Below, one piece after another: positions 31,130-39,905 of a stretch of DNA of 39,905 nt. A program made the translations under genes and the position numbers. The notes beneath the pieces are model-generated. The model made no database searches. It was not told where the DNA came from and saw only the letters and a program-made list of their open reading frames with translations. Source of the stretch: an uncultured Oscillospiraceae bacterium (GTDB taxonomy: Bacteria; Bacillota; Clostridia; Oscillospirales; Ruminococcaceae); contig CASFKY010000010.1 in assembly GCA_949295465.1 (NCBI GenBank), positions 1 through 39,905 of the forward strand, in the 5' to 3' direction. Positions within the stretch are counted from its first letter, which is position 1; each line of letters starts with the position of its first letter.

Positions 31130-32659
31130 TCACAGGGTATATTCAATCTCTTTGTCCAGGCAGCGGTATTGCAGCGCCTCGGCGACCTGGGCCTCGCCGA
31201 TCTCCTCCACACCGGCCAGATCGGCGATGGTGCGGCTCACCTTCAGGATGCGGTCATAGGCCCGGGCTGAGAGCCCCATGCTCTGGAAGGCTCCCCGCAG
31301 CAGGCTGTCGGCCCCCTTGGTGAGGGGACAGAACTGGCGGAGGAGACCGGCGGGAATGTGGGCGTTGCAGCCAAAGCCCAGCCCGGCATACCGCTTTTGC
31401 TGGATGTGCCGGGCTGCAATGACCCGGCTGCGGATGGAGGCGCTGTCCTCCCCGCCCTGGCGGCTGGCCAGGGCCTCGTATTCCACCGGCTCCACCTGGA
31501 TGTGCAGGTCAATGCGGTCCAGCAGGGGGCCGCTGATCCGCCGCCGGTACCGGGCAATGGCACTGGGCGGGCAGGTGCAGGGATGGGTGGGGTGACCCAG
31601 ATACCCGCACCGGCAGGGGTTCATGGCGGCGACGAGCATAAAACGGCAGGGGTAGGTGACGCTGCCGCTCACCCGGCTCACCGTGACGGTTCCATCTTCC
31701 AGAGGCTGGCGCAGCACCTCCAGCACGTCCGATTTGAATTCGGGCAGCTCGTCCAAAACGAGCACTCCATTGTGGGCCAGGCTCACCTCGCCGGGCCGCA
31801 GGCCGGTGCCGCCGCCGGCCAGGGCCGCGGCGCTCACGGTGTGGTGGGGGCTGCGGAAGGGCCTGCGGCAGGCAAGGCCGCTGCCGGCGGGGGTCAGGTG
31901 GGCCACGGAATAGATTTTGCTGGTCTCGATGGACTCCTCCAGGCTCAGCGGAGGCAGGATGGAGGGCAGGCGCTTGGCCAGCATGGATTTGCCGGTGCCC
32001 GGAGGACCCACCATCAGGGCGTTGTGCCCCCCTGCGGCGGCGATTTCCAGGGCCCGGCGGGCCAGCAGCTGGCCGTGCACATCCCTGAAGTCGGGCAGGT
32101 TTTCCCGGTATTGGGGCCGGAAGGGTGTGGGAGGCTGGGGTTCCAGTTCCTGTTCGCCCCGCAGATGGGCAGCCAGCTGGGCCACACTGTCCAGCGGGTA
32201 GACGGTGAGGCCCTCGGCTGCCGCCGCCTCGGCCGCGTTGGGGCGAGGCACAAAAAATTCCCGCACCCCGCTGTCCAGAGCCGACAGGGCCATGGGCAGC
32301 ACTCCCGCCACCGGCCGCAGACTGCCGTCCAGGGAGAGCTCCCCCACAAAAGCCTGGGAGAGGGGAGGGGCAGGCAGCTGGCCGCCGGCGGCCAGAATGG
32401 CCAGCAGCACCGGCAGGTCGTAGACCGGCCCGGTCTTGCGCACGTCGGCAGGGGCCAGGTTCACGGTGATCCGGCTCACCGGCCAGGAATATCCCAGGTT
32501 TTTCAGTGCGCTGCGCACCCGGTCGCCCGATTCCTTCACGGCGCTGTCCGGCAGACCTACCAGGGAAAACCCGGGCAGGCCCCCCGAAAGGTCCGCCTCG
32601 GCATGCACCAGGAATCCGTCGATCCCCCGCACTCCAAAGCTGGCCACCTTGGCAAACAT
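31130..32659 (-). CDS. comM: YifB/ComM-family Mg-chelatase-like AAA ATPase
   Basis: A 509-residue protein of the YifB/ComM family. An N-terminal ribosomal-protein-S5-fold domain (MFAKVASFGVRGIDGFLV) is followed by the AAA+ core with Walker A MVGPPGTGKSMLAKRLPSIL, Walker B VLVLDELPEF and NPCRCGYLGHP, a zinc-like cysteine patch. In competent bacteria ComM is a helicase that helps branch migration during natural transformation; related proteins occur in many non-competent species. The start at 32659 follows AAAGGAGGG. It shares a compact divergent promoter region with the phospho-sugar mutase. Confidence 0.92.
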   Translation of the reverse strand: MFAKVASFGVRGIDGFLVHAEADLSGGLPGFSLVGLPDSAVKESGDRVRSALKNLGYSWPVSRITVNLAPADVRKTGPVYDLPVLLAILAAGGQLPAPPLSQAFVGELSLDGSLRPVAGVLPMALSALDSGVREFFVPRPNAAEAAAAEGLTVYPLDSVAQLAAHLRGEQELEPQPPTPFRPQYRENLPDFRDVHGQLLARRALEIAAAGGHNALMVGPPGTGKSMLAKRLPSILPPLSLEESIETSKIYSVAHLTPAGSGLACRRPFRSPHHTVSAAALAGGGTGLRPGEVSLAHNGVLVLDELPEFKSDVLEVLRQPLEDGTVTVSRVSGSVTYPCRFMLVAAMNPCRCGYLGHPTHPCTCPPSAIARYRRRISGPLLDRIDLHIQVEPVEYEALASRQGGEDSASIRSRVIAARHIQQKRYAGLGFGCNAHIPAGLLRQFCPLTKGADSLLRGAFQSMGLSARAYDRILKVSRTIADLAGVEEIGEAQVAEALQYRCLDKEIEYTL

Positions 32660-32694
32660 CCGATTCCCTCCTTTTTGCGTCTTGAATCTATTTC

Positions 32695-32723
32695 AGTATA
32701 GCCCCTGGGGCGCTTTTTCACAA
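32695..32723 (-). promoter_or_regulatory. Promoter of comM
   Basis: On the minus strand TTGTGA (32723-32718), a 17-bp spacer and TATACT (32700-32695). The spacer holds GCGCCCCAGGGGC, a GC-rich imperfect dyad. Confidence 0.7.
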
Positions 32724-32730
32724 GTCCGAA

Positions 32731-32759
32731 TTGACAAGCCAAGACTCATGAATTATCAT
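32731..32759 (+). promoter_or_regulatory. Promoter of the phospho-sugar mutase gene
   Basis: TTGACA (32731-32736), a 17-bp spacer and TATCAT (32754-32759). The two divergent -35 boxes are only seven bases apart, so polymerase binding may be mutually exclusive. Confidence 0.72.
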
Positions 32760-32817
32760 ATATTCATAGTGACCTTGCCCAATTTTAAGCGAAATTTTAA
32801 AAAAGCAGGTGTAAAAT

Positions 32818-34500
32818 ATGTATAAAAATGAATATGAGCGTTGGTTGGCTTCGAAACTTGACGATCCTGATCTGGGCCCGGAGCTGGAGTCTGTCCAGGG
32901 CGATGAGGAAGCAATCAAGGATCGGTTTGCTGTCTCCCTGAAATTCGGCACCGCAGGCCTGCGCGGCGTGCTGGGAGCAGGCACCAATCGGATGAACATC
33001 TATGTGGTGCGTCAGGCTACCCAGGGCCTGGCCAACTGGGTCAAGACCCAGGGAGGCAGCCAGTGCGTGGCCATCAGCTATGACAGCCGCATCAAGAGCG
33101 ATCTGTTTGCCCGCAGCGCCGCTCAGGTGCTGGCGGCCAACGGCATCAAGGTGCGCATTTACAAGGCTCTGATGCCGGTGCCGGCCCTCAGCTTTGCCAC
33201 CCGCTATTACCACTGCAACGCGGGCATCATGGTGACCGCCAGCCACAACCCGGCCAAGTACAATGGCTACAAGGCCTACGGGCCGGACGGCTGCCAGATG
33301 ACCGATGAGGCCGCCGGGGTGGTGTACGCCGAGATCCAGAAGACCGACGTGCTGAACGGCGCCAAGCTGATGGGCTTTGAGGAGGGGATGGCCGCCGGCC
33401 TGATCCAGTACGTGGAGGAGGACTGCATTGAGGCCCTCTATGACGCCATCAAGAGCCGGCAGGTGCGCCCGGGCCTGTGCGCCCAGGCCGGGCTCAAGCT
33501 GGTGTACAGCCCCCTGAACGGCAGCGGGCTGGTGCCGGTGACACGGGTGCTGAGCGACATCGGCATCACCGACGTGACCATCGTGCCCCAGCAGAAGGAC
33601 CCGGACGGCAATTTCCCCACCTGCCCCTATCCCAACCCGGAGATCTTTGAGGCTCTCCGCCTGGGGCTGGAGCTGGCCGAGAAAAACGGCGCCGACCTGA
33701 TGCTGGCCACAGACCCGGACGCCGATCGGGTGGGCATTGCGGTGCGCTGCAAGGACGGCAGCTATGAGCTGCTCAGCGGCAACGAGGTGGGCGTGCTGCT
33801 TTTGGATTATATCTGCGCCGGCCGCATCGAAAAGGGCACCATGCCCAAGAACCCGGTGATGTGCAAGTCCATTGTGTCCACTCCGCTGGCCGATGAGGTG
33901 GCCGCCCATTATGGAGTGGAGTGCCGCAACGTGCTCACCGGCTTCAAATGGATCGGGGACCAGATCGCCAAGCTGGAGGCCAAAGGGGAGGAAGAACGGT
34001 TCATCTTTGGCTTTGAGGAGAGCTATGGCTACCTGGCCGGCAGCTATGTGCGGGACAAGGACGCCATTGTGGGCAGCATGCTGATCTGCGAGATGGCCGC
34101 CTACTACCGCAGCATCGGCTCTTCCATCAAGGAAGAACTGGAGCGGATCTACCGGGAGTACGGCCGCTACCTGAACAAGGTGGACAGCTTTGAATTCCCC
34201 GGCCTGTCCGGCATGGACAAGATGGCCTCCATCATGGCAAAGCTCCGGGCCGAGCCTCCCAAGGAGATCGCCGGCTACCCGGTGGTGAAGGTGACCGACT
34301 ACCAGAAGCCGGAGCAGACCGGCCTGCCGGCAGCAAATGTGTTGATCTTCGGGCTGGAAGGGGGAGCCACGGTGGTGGTGCGGCCCAGCGGCACCGAGCC
34401 CAAGATCAAGGCCTATTACACCACCAAGGGCAAGGACCTGGCCGAGGCCCAAGCCCAGAAGGACGCTCTGGCCCAGGCCATGAAACCTCTGCTGGACTGA
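32818..34500 (+). CDS. Phospho-sugar mutase (phosphoglucomutase/phosphomannomutase family)
   Basis: A 560-residue alpha-D-phosphohexomutase. It probably interconverts glucose 1- and 6-phosphate. The active-site serine is in MVTASHNPAKYNGYKAYG, the metal loop is ATDPDADRVGIAV, the sugar-binding loop is FGFEESYGYLAG, and the phosphate-binding loop is VVRPSGTEPKIKAYY. The N-terminal KFGTAGLRGVLGAGTNRMN is typical. The ribosome binding site before ATG 32818 is weak (GCAGGTG). Together with pgi it would link glycolysis to sugar-nucleotide and glycogen pathways. Confidence 0.93.
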   Translation: MYKNEYERWLASKLDDPDLGPELESVQGDEEAIKDRFAVSLKFGTAGLRGVLGAGTNRMNIYVVRQATQGLANWVKTQGGSQCVAISYDSRIKSDLFARSAAQVLAANGIKVRIYKALMPVPALSFATRYYHCNAGIMVTASHNPAKYNGYKAYGPDGCQMTDEAAGVVYAEIQKTDVLNGAKLMGFEEGMAAGLIQYVEEDCIEALYDAIKSRQVRPGLCAQAGLKLVYSPLNGSGLVPVTRVLSDIGITDVTIVPQQKDPDGNFPTCPYPNPEIFEALRLGLELAEKNGADLMLATDPDADRVGIAVRCKDGSYELLSGNEVGVLLLDYICAGRIEKGTMPKNPVMCKSIVSTPLADEVAAHYGVECRNVLTGFKWIGDQIAKLEAKGEEERFIFGFEESYGYLAGSYVRDKDAIVGSMLICEMAAYYRSIGSSIKEELERIYREYGRYLNKVDSFEFPGLSGMDKMASIMAKLRAEPPKEIAGYPVVKVTDYQKPEQTGLPAANVLIFGLEGGATVVVRPSGTEPKIKAYYTTKGKDLAEAQAQKDALAQAMKPLLD

Positions 34501-34543
34501 GGGCTTTGAGGGCCGGGGCAGGCCCGGCCCCGAAGAAAAAGCC

Positions 34544-34572
34544 TTGACAAGCCCCTGCCGGGCTGGTATACT
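34544..34572 (+). promoter_or_regulatory. Promoter of rpmE
   Basis: TTGACA (34544-34549), a 17-bp spacer and TATACT (34567-34572) give a start near 34579. Confidence 0.82.
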
Positions 34573-34578
34573 TTTAGG

Positions 34579-34704
34579 GCAATCGTTCCCAAGGCTGCTC
34601 CGCGGGCGTATGAACCGCGCTGGTAGCCTATATTGAAGGTTGTGATTGGGCGCATGGTTTCGCATGGCCCCTTGCAGTCATAATCAGAAAGAGGTGAATG
34701 AACA
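34579..34704 (+). promoter_or_regulatory. Structured leader of rpmE (candidate L31 autoregulatory RNA)
   Basis: About 126 nt lie between the expected transcript start and the ATG. They hold short complementary pieces, for example GCGGGCG near 34611 with CCGCGC, the CGCATGG/CGCATGG direct repeat near 34651-34667, and GATTG with CAGTC or CATAATC nearer the gene. Ribosomal L31 leaders are known in Firmicutes and bind L31 for feedback control. I could not confirm the fold by hand. Confidence 0.5.
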
Positions 34705-34908
34705 ATGAAACAGGGTATCCATCCCAACTATGTGGATTGCACCATTACCTGCGCTTGCGGCAACGTGATCCAGACCCGTTCCACCAAGCCCGCGATCCAT
34801 GTGGAAATTTGCTCCAAGTGCCATCCCTTCTACACCGGCAAGCAGAAGCTGGTGGACACCGGCGGCCGTGTCGATCGTTTCAACCGGCGTTTCGGTCTCA
34901 AGAAATAA
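34705..34908 (+). CDS. rpmE: 50S ribosomal protein L31, zinc-binding form
   Basis: A 67-residue L31. [20 protein letters not shown] gives the CxC pair, and [15 protein letters not shown] the CxxC pair, so this is the zinc-containing C+ paralogue. The [10 protein letters not shown] tail is typical. AAAGAGGTG precedes ATG 34705. A strong terminator follows. Confidence 0.97.
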   Translation: MKQGIHPNYVDCTITCACGNVIQTRSTKPAIHVEICSKCHPFYTGKQKLVDTGGRVDRFNRRFGLKK

Positions 34909-34926
34909 GCTGTTTTGGCAACAGAG

Positions 34927-34956
34927 AGGCGGTTTGAGTTTCAAACCGCCTTTTTT
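34927..34956 (+). terminator. Intrinsic terminator after rpmE
   Basis: AGGCGGTTTGA (34927-34937), loop GTT and TCAAACCGCCT (34941-34951) run into five further T residues. Confidence 0.92.
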
Positions 34957-34991
34957 CTGTTCCCGGTGGGGACCCGAGAGGAGGGGCCAGT

Positions 34992-35612
34992 ATGGAAGAT
35001 TACCGCACCGTGGAGGGCCTTGCCCAAGCGGAACTGGAAGAAAAGCGGAGCCGGTTCATCGCCAGCCTGGCCTTTGCGGACACCGAGGAAAAGGCTCTGG
35101 CCTTTTTGAACCAGGTCCGGGAGGCGAATCGCACGGCCCGGCACAATGTGTACGCCTATATTCTCCGGCAGGACAACCGCACCCGCTATTCCGATGACGG
35201 AGAACCTCCCAAAACCGCGGGGCTGCCGGTGTTGGAGGTGCTGACCCATGCCGGCCTTACCGACTGCGTTCTGGTGGTGACCCGCTATTTCGGCGGGATC
35301 CTGCTGGGCACCGGGGGACTGGTGCGGGCCTACTCGGGGGCGGCGGCCCTGGCGGTGAAGAGCGCCAGGGTGGTGACGGTGCGCTCCTGCGTGCGGGTGA
35401 AACTGCGGGTGGAGTATTCCCTGTACGAGCGGGCGGCTCTGCTCTTTGGAGAGGCGGGGGCAAAAATGGAAGAGCCGGAATTTGCCGAAGAGGTGACACT
35501 CTGCGGCATTTTGCCCGAAGGGGACGAGGCACCGCTTTTGCCAAAACTCATTGAGCTTACCCGCGGCGGGAAAACGCTGAGCGTGTCGAAACCCTTCCAT
35601 ACGGCATTTTGA
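34992..35612 (+). CDS. YigZ/IMPACT-family protein
   Basis: A 206-residue protein of the YigZ (IMPACT N-terminal) family. The signature AYILRQDNRTRYSDDGEP followed by TAGLPVL is clear, with VTRYFGGILLGTGGLVRAY after it. A small C-terminal DUF1949-like domain closes the protein. YigZ is linked to translation or stress in E. coli without an agreed activity. GAGAGGAGGGG precedes ATG 34992. It is probably transcribed alone, since the next promoter region begins at its 3' end. Confidence 0.9.
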   Translation: MEDYRTVEGLAQAELEEKRSRFIASLAFADTEEKALAFLNQVREANRTARHNVYAYILRQDNRTRYSDDGEPPKTAGLPVLEVLTHAGLTDCVLVVTRYFGGILLGTGGLVRAYSGAAALAVKSARVVTVRSCVRVKLRVEYSLYERAALLFGEAGAKMEEPEFAEEVTLCGILPEGDEAPLLPKLIELTRGGKTLSVSKPFHTAF

Positions 35613-35664
35613 CAAAAAATATTTTGACTTTTTAGAGGGTTTGACCTTGAAAATGGCGTATAAA
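35609..35664 (+). promoter_or_regulatory. Promoter region of dgt-dnaG-rpoD with three TTGAC repeats
   Basis: TTGACA (35609-35614), TTGACT (35624-35629) and TTGACC (35641-35646) are followed by TATAAA (35659-35664). TTGACA with TTTAGA (35631-35636) at 16 bp is the best pair, but no arrangement is ideal. The repeats may mark tandem promoters. Confidence 0.45.
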
Positions 35665-35696
35665 AAGGGTGAAGAGCCAAAAAAGGGGGCAGAAGG

Positions 35697-36695
35697 TTGA
35701 CCATACGGGAAAGAACCGAAGAAATTGAGGAGACCATCCTGTCTCCCCATGCCACCCTCAGCAGCCGCAGCCGGGGCCGTCAGCGGCCGGAGGAGGAGTG
35801 CCCCCTGCGGCCCTGCTTCCAGCGGGACCGGGATCGGATCATCCACTGCAAGTCCTTCCGGCGGCTCAAGCAGAAGACCCAGGTCTTTCTCTCCCCGGAG
35901 GGAGACCACTACCGCACCCGGCTGACCCACACCCTGGAGGTGGCCCAGATTGCCCGCACCATTGCCCGGGCCCTGCGGCTGAACGAGGACCTTACCGAGG
36001 CCATCAGCCTGGCCCATGACCTGGGGCACACCCCCTTTGGCCATGCGGGGGAGCGGGCCCTGAACGCCCTGAGTCCCGGAGGGTTTTCCCACTATTTCCA
36101 GAGTCTGCGGGTGGTGGACAGGCTGGAGAAGAATTTTCAGGGGCTGAACCTGTGCTGGGAGGTGCGCAACGGCATCGTCTGCCACACCAAGGGGGCCTGG
36201 GCCCAGACCTGGGAGGGGCGGGTGGTGCGCTACGCGGATCAGATTGCCTTCATGAACCACGACATTGAGGACGCCATCACCGCCGGGGTGCTGCGGCCGG
36301 ACCAGCTGCCCCGGGGGATCACTGAACTGCTGGGGGATACCAAGTCCCGGCGGATCACCACCCTCATCACCGATCTTGTACAGAACAGTGAGGAGGAGCT
36401 GGGCTTCAGCCCCGAGATTCAGGGCGGATTTCTGGCCCTCAAGGATTTCATGTATTCCACCGTCTATGTGGATGAGGTGGCCAAAAAGGAAGAGAACAAG
36501 GTCCAGAAGATGATCGGCGAGCTGTATGAACGGCTGGTGAGCCGGCCCCAGCTGCTGCCGGAGGGCTTTCTCCACATCGCCTATCAGGAGGGAATCGAGC
36601 GGGCGGTGGTGGATTATATCAGCGGTATGAGCGACGAGTTCGCCACCCGCATGTTTGTGGAGCAGTTTGTGCCCCAGAAGTGGCATGTGCTGTGA
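35697..36695 (+). CDS. dgt: dGTP triphosphohydrolase-like HD-domain protein
   Basis: A 332-residue HD-domain deoxynucleotide triphosphohydrolase of the short Dgt type. It splits dNTP into nucleoside and triphosphate and helps balance DNA precursors. HxHD ligands are visible as YRTRLTHTLEVAQIAR and AHDLGHTPFGHAGERAL; DQIAFMNHDIEDAI gives the last ligand. The start is TTG 35697 with GGGGGCAGAAGG upstream. dnaG follows after 36 bases and rpoD after that, so DNA precursor control, priming and the main sigma factor appear to share one operon, an order found in many Clostridia. Confidence 0.9.
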   Translation: MTIRERTEEIEETILSPHATLSSRSRGRQRPEEECPLRPCFQRDRDRIIHCKSFRRLKQKTQVFLSPEGDHYRTRLTHTLEVAQIARTIARALRLNEDLTEAISLAHDLGHTPFGHAGERALNALSPGGFSHYFQSLRVVDRLEKNFQGLNLCWEVRNGIVCHTKGAWAQTWEGRVVRYADQIAFMNHDIEDAITAGVLRPDQLPRGITELLGDTKSRRITTLITDLVQNSEEELGFSPEIQGGFLALKDFMYSTVYVDEVAKKEENKVQKMIGELYERLVSRPQLLPEGFLHIAYQEGIERAVVDYISGMSDEFATRMFVEQFVPQKWHVL

Positions 36696-36731
36696 CGGGG
36701 CAGGGCCCCGGAGGTAAGGAGGGGAGAACGG

Positions 36732-38495
36732 GTGATCCCGCAGGATTACATACAGGAAGTGATCCGCCGTACCGACATCACCGATCTGGTGGGCGGTTAT
36801 GTAAACCTGAGGCACAGAGGCCGCACCCACACCGGCCTGTGCCCCTTTCACAATGAAAAGACGCCGTCCTTTGTGGTGTATCCCGAGACCCAGAGTTTTT
36901 ACTGCTTCGGATGCGGGGTGGGGGGCGATGCCATCACCTTTGTGCGGCGCATCAACAACCTGGACTATGTGGAGGCGGTGCGCTTTTTGGCCGCCCGGGC
37001 GGGGATGCCCATGCCCGAGGAGGACGACAAGGCTGGCCGGCTTCGCAGCCGGATCCTCTCGGCCAACAAGGATGCAGCCCGCTTTTACTACCAGCAGCTC
37101 AACGCCGACACCGAGGAGGCCCGCCTGGCCCGCCGGTATTGGCGGGGAAGAGGCCTCTCGGATGATACCATCCGCCGTTTCGGGCTGGGGTATGCGCCGG
37201 ACGGCTTTTCCACCGGGTACAAATACCTGCGAAGCAAGGGATACAGCGACGAGGAGCTGCTGGAGGCGGGGCTCATCAAGCGCAGCCAGAAAGGAAACCT
37301 CTACGACGCCTTCTTCCACCGGGTGATGACCCCCATCTTTGATGTGAAGGGCAGCCTCATCGCCTTCGGCGGCCGGGTGCTGGATGACGCCAAACCCAAA
37401 TATGTGAACAGCCCCGAAACCCTGGTGTATAAGAAAAGCCGCACCATGTTTGCCCTGAATCTGGCCAAAAAAAGCGCCAGCAAGCGGTATATCCTCTGCG
37501 AAGGGTATATGGACGTGATCAGTATGCACCAGGCCGGCTTTGACACCGCAGTCTGTGCCTGCGGCACGGCCCTCACCGCCGAGCAGGTCAAACTGCTCAG
37601 CGAGTACGCCGAGGAAGTGGTGCTCTGCTACGACTCGGACGAGGCGGGCCAGAAGGCCACCGCCCGCAGCCTGGAACTGTTTGCCAGCAGCCCCCTGCGG
37701 GTGCGGGTGCTGAAGATCCCCGGCGCCAAGGACCCGGACGAGTTCATCAAGAAATACGGCAAGGAGCGGTTTGCCGAGCTGTTCAAGAAGGCGGACAATG
37801 CCCTGGAGTACAAGCTCTCCAAGATTCGGGAAAAGTACGACATCGCCCAGGATTCGGGGCGGGTGCAGTACATCAAGGAGGCCATCGGGCTGCTGGCCGG
37901 GCCGGTGAGCGAGACCGAGCGGGATGTGTATGCCGGGCGGCTGGCCGAGGAGACCAACGTGCGCAAGGAGTCCATCCTGACCCAGCTGGACGGGGCCATC
38001 CGCCAGAACCGGCGCCGGGCCAGCGCCGCCCGCAATAAAGAGCTGATCCACGAGGGGACGGCCAGCCAGATCCATCTGCCTTATGGGCCGGGCGGGGCCA
38101 AGGCCCTGGGGGTTGCCAATGCCGAGCAGCAGCTGATTGTGGCCCTGCTGCGCAGCCCGGAGCTTTTGCCCCGGGTGCGTCAGCGCATCCGGCCCCAGCA
38201 GTTTTTGATGGAGGACATGCGCCAGAGCTATGAGGCCATCTGCCGCTGTGCCGAGGAGGGGGCGACCCCCAGTCTCGCGTGCTTGGCTCAGCAGCTGGAT
38301 GAAAAGCTGATGAGCACTCTCTCCCAGATGCTGGCCAGGAACTACGATGTGAGCCTGAGCCCGGCGGACGTGGAGATGTACATGGATCGGATGGAGCAGA
38401 GCGTGCCCAAGAGCAGCCAGGCCGGCAAGATGAGCAACGATGAGATCGAGAATTATCTGACCAGTATTCTGAATAAAAAGCAGAAGAAGATTTGA
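36732..38495 (+). CDS. dnaG: DNA primase
   Basis: A 587-residue primase. The N-terminal zinc-binding domain has CPFHNEKTPSFVVYPETQSF and YCFGCGVGGDAI. The Toprim core has ILCEGYMDVISMHQAGF and CYDSDEAGQKA (acidic metal ligands). The C-terminal helicase-binding region (about 430-587) is helical. It lays RNA primers for replication on recruitment by DnaB. The start is GTG 36732 after AGGAGGGGAG. rpoD follows after 27 bases. Confidence 0.96.
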   Translation: MIPQDYIQEVIRRTDITDLVGGYVNLRHRGRTHTGLCPFHNEKTPSFVVYPETQSFYCFGCGVGGDAITFVRRINNLDYVEAVRFLAARAGMPMPEEDDKAGRLRSRILSANKDAARFYYQQLNADTEEARLARRYWRGRGLSDDTIRRFGLGYAPDGFSTGYKYLRSKGYSDEELLEAGLIKRSQKGNLYDAFFHRVMTPIFDVKGSLIAFGGRVLDDAKPKYVNSPETLVYKKSRTMFALNLAKKSASKRYILCEGYMDVISMHQAGFDTAVCACGTALTAEQVKLLSEYAEEVVLCYDSDEAGQKATARSLELFASSPLRVRVLKIPGAKDPDEFIKKYGKERFAELFKKADNALEYKLSKIREKYDIAQDSGRVQYIKEAIGLLAGPVSETERDVYAGRLAEETNVRKESILTQLDGAIRQNRRRASAARNKELIHEGTASQIHLPYGPGGAKALGVANAEQQLIVALLRSPELLPRVRQRIRPQQFLMEDMRQSYEAICRCAEEGATPSLACLAQQLDEKLMSTLSQMLARNYDVSLSPADVEMYMDRMEQSVPKSSQAGKMSNDEIENYLTSILNKKQKKI

Positions 38496-38522
38496 CCAGA
38501 CAAAGCAAAGGAGACCGAAACT

Positions 38523-39689
<1,167 letters not shown>

Positions 39690-39720
39690 TCTTTCTGGAG
39701 AAAAAGCAAAAACCATGCAG

Positions 39721-39766
39721 AGGGCGCTGGCAGAGAAAAAACTTTTTCTCTGCCGGCGCCCTGTTT
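39721..39766 (+). terminator. Long hairpin terminator after rpoD
   Basis: Arms of 20 bp (39721-39740 and 39743-39762, one mismatch, core GGCAGAGAAAAA) are followed by GTTTT. The T-run is short, but the stem is long and sits 30 bases after the rpoD stop. Confidence 0.75.
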
Positions 39767-39777
39767 TGGCTGCTTAA

Positions 39778-39905
39778 GCGCAAAGACAACCCCCGGCTTT
39801 GCCGGGGAGTGTAAAGGAATTATATAGTGAAAAAGACCTACTGGTAGAATAAAGTTGCGGTCGGCCAACTGCAACAATAAAGAACCAGGAGGTCTTTTCA
39901 CATGA
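39778..39905 (+). mobile_element. Probable left end of an IS200/IS605-family element (cut by the window edge)
   Basis: TTAA (39774-39777) is followed by 13 bases and then a short GC-rich hairpin, CCCCGGC-TTT-GCCGGGG (39791-39807), as in the single-strand-recognised ends of this family. TTGCCG (39799-39804), 16 bp and TATATA (39821-39826) could be a promoter. AGGAGG (39887-39892) and ATG 39902 begin an ORF of which only ATGA is inside the window. The transposase itself is not visible, so the assignment rests on end structure alone. Confidence 0.45.
39831..39898 (+). promoter_or_regulatory. Leader stem-loop that would hide the ribosome binding site of the edge ORF
   Basis: AAAAGACCTACTGGT (39831-39845) pairs with ACCAGGAGGTCTTTT (39884-39898) at 14 of 15 positions; the right arm contains the AGGAGG. 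An inner hairpin GTTGCGGT/ACTGCAAC (39854-39875) lies in the loop. Such masking of tnpA translation is known for IS200. Confidence 0.7.

Overview
The window looks like a chromosomal segment of a GC-rich (roughly 60% by eye) Gram-positive member of the Clostridia, most likely an Oscillospirales / Ruminococcaceae-type gut anaerobe. The reasons are the monomeric [FeFe] hydrogenase, Firmicutes-type promoters (several with TTGACA-17-TATAAT spacing), strong AGGAGG-type ribosome binding sites, frequent TTG/GTG starts, an rpoD-type sigma factor with dnaG and dgt upstream, and a SigH-like sigma factor. Genus cannot be fixed from the sequence alone.

Layout. 1-200 holds the start of an AT-rich minus-strand gene running off the left edge, followed by tRNA-Leu(CAA) on the minus strand with its promoter and terminator. 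600-4000 carries a SigH-like sigma factor, a degenerate tRNA-like element, a zinc-ribbon protein, a predicted metal permease, a HAD phosphatase and a DNA-deoxyinosine glycosylase. 4013-7701 is a four-gene cluster of XpaC-like, TelA, LemA-like and TPM-domain lipoprotein genes. RNase P RNA follows on the minus strand. Divergent from it is a BlaI-type repressor coupled to an M56 membrane protease fused to an M23 murein peptidase. Then come an RluA-type pseudouridine synthase, an M23/LysM/G5 cell-wall hydrolase, murA, a WalJ-like metallo-hydrolase and rlmH.

16054-19161 (minus strand) encodes a group-B-like [FeFe] hydrogenase and the MtaB methylthiotransferase. 19342-26985 (plus strand) is housekeeping: a D,D-carboxypeptidase, pgi, a small P-loop protein, yceD-rpmF, a DUF512 radical-SAM-like protein, der and plsY. 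The PlsY carries an unusual N-terminal extension. 27006-31098 is a GldA/GldF/GldG-like ABC transporter operon ending in a DUF4340 lipid-anchored-type protein. A ComM/YifB ATPase (minus) is divergent from a phospho-sugar mutase. rpmE follows with a long structured leader, then a YigZ protein and the dgt-dnaG-rpoD operon.

The right edge (about 39778-39905) looks like the left end of an IS200/IS605-type insertion sequence: a terminal hairpin, then a 15-bp inverted repeat that would bury the AGGAGG of an ORF starting at 39902. This and the PlsY extension, the M56-M23 fusion, the tRNA-like element and several palindromes at promoters are the features most worth checking. I saw no CRISPR array, no prophage and no recognisable defence island. 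Nothing here convinces me of a wholly new multi-gene system.
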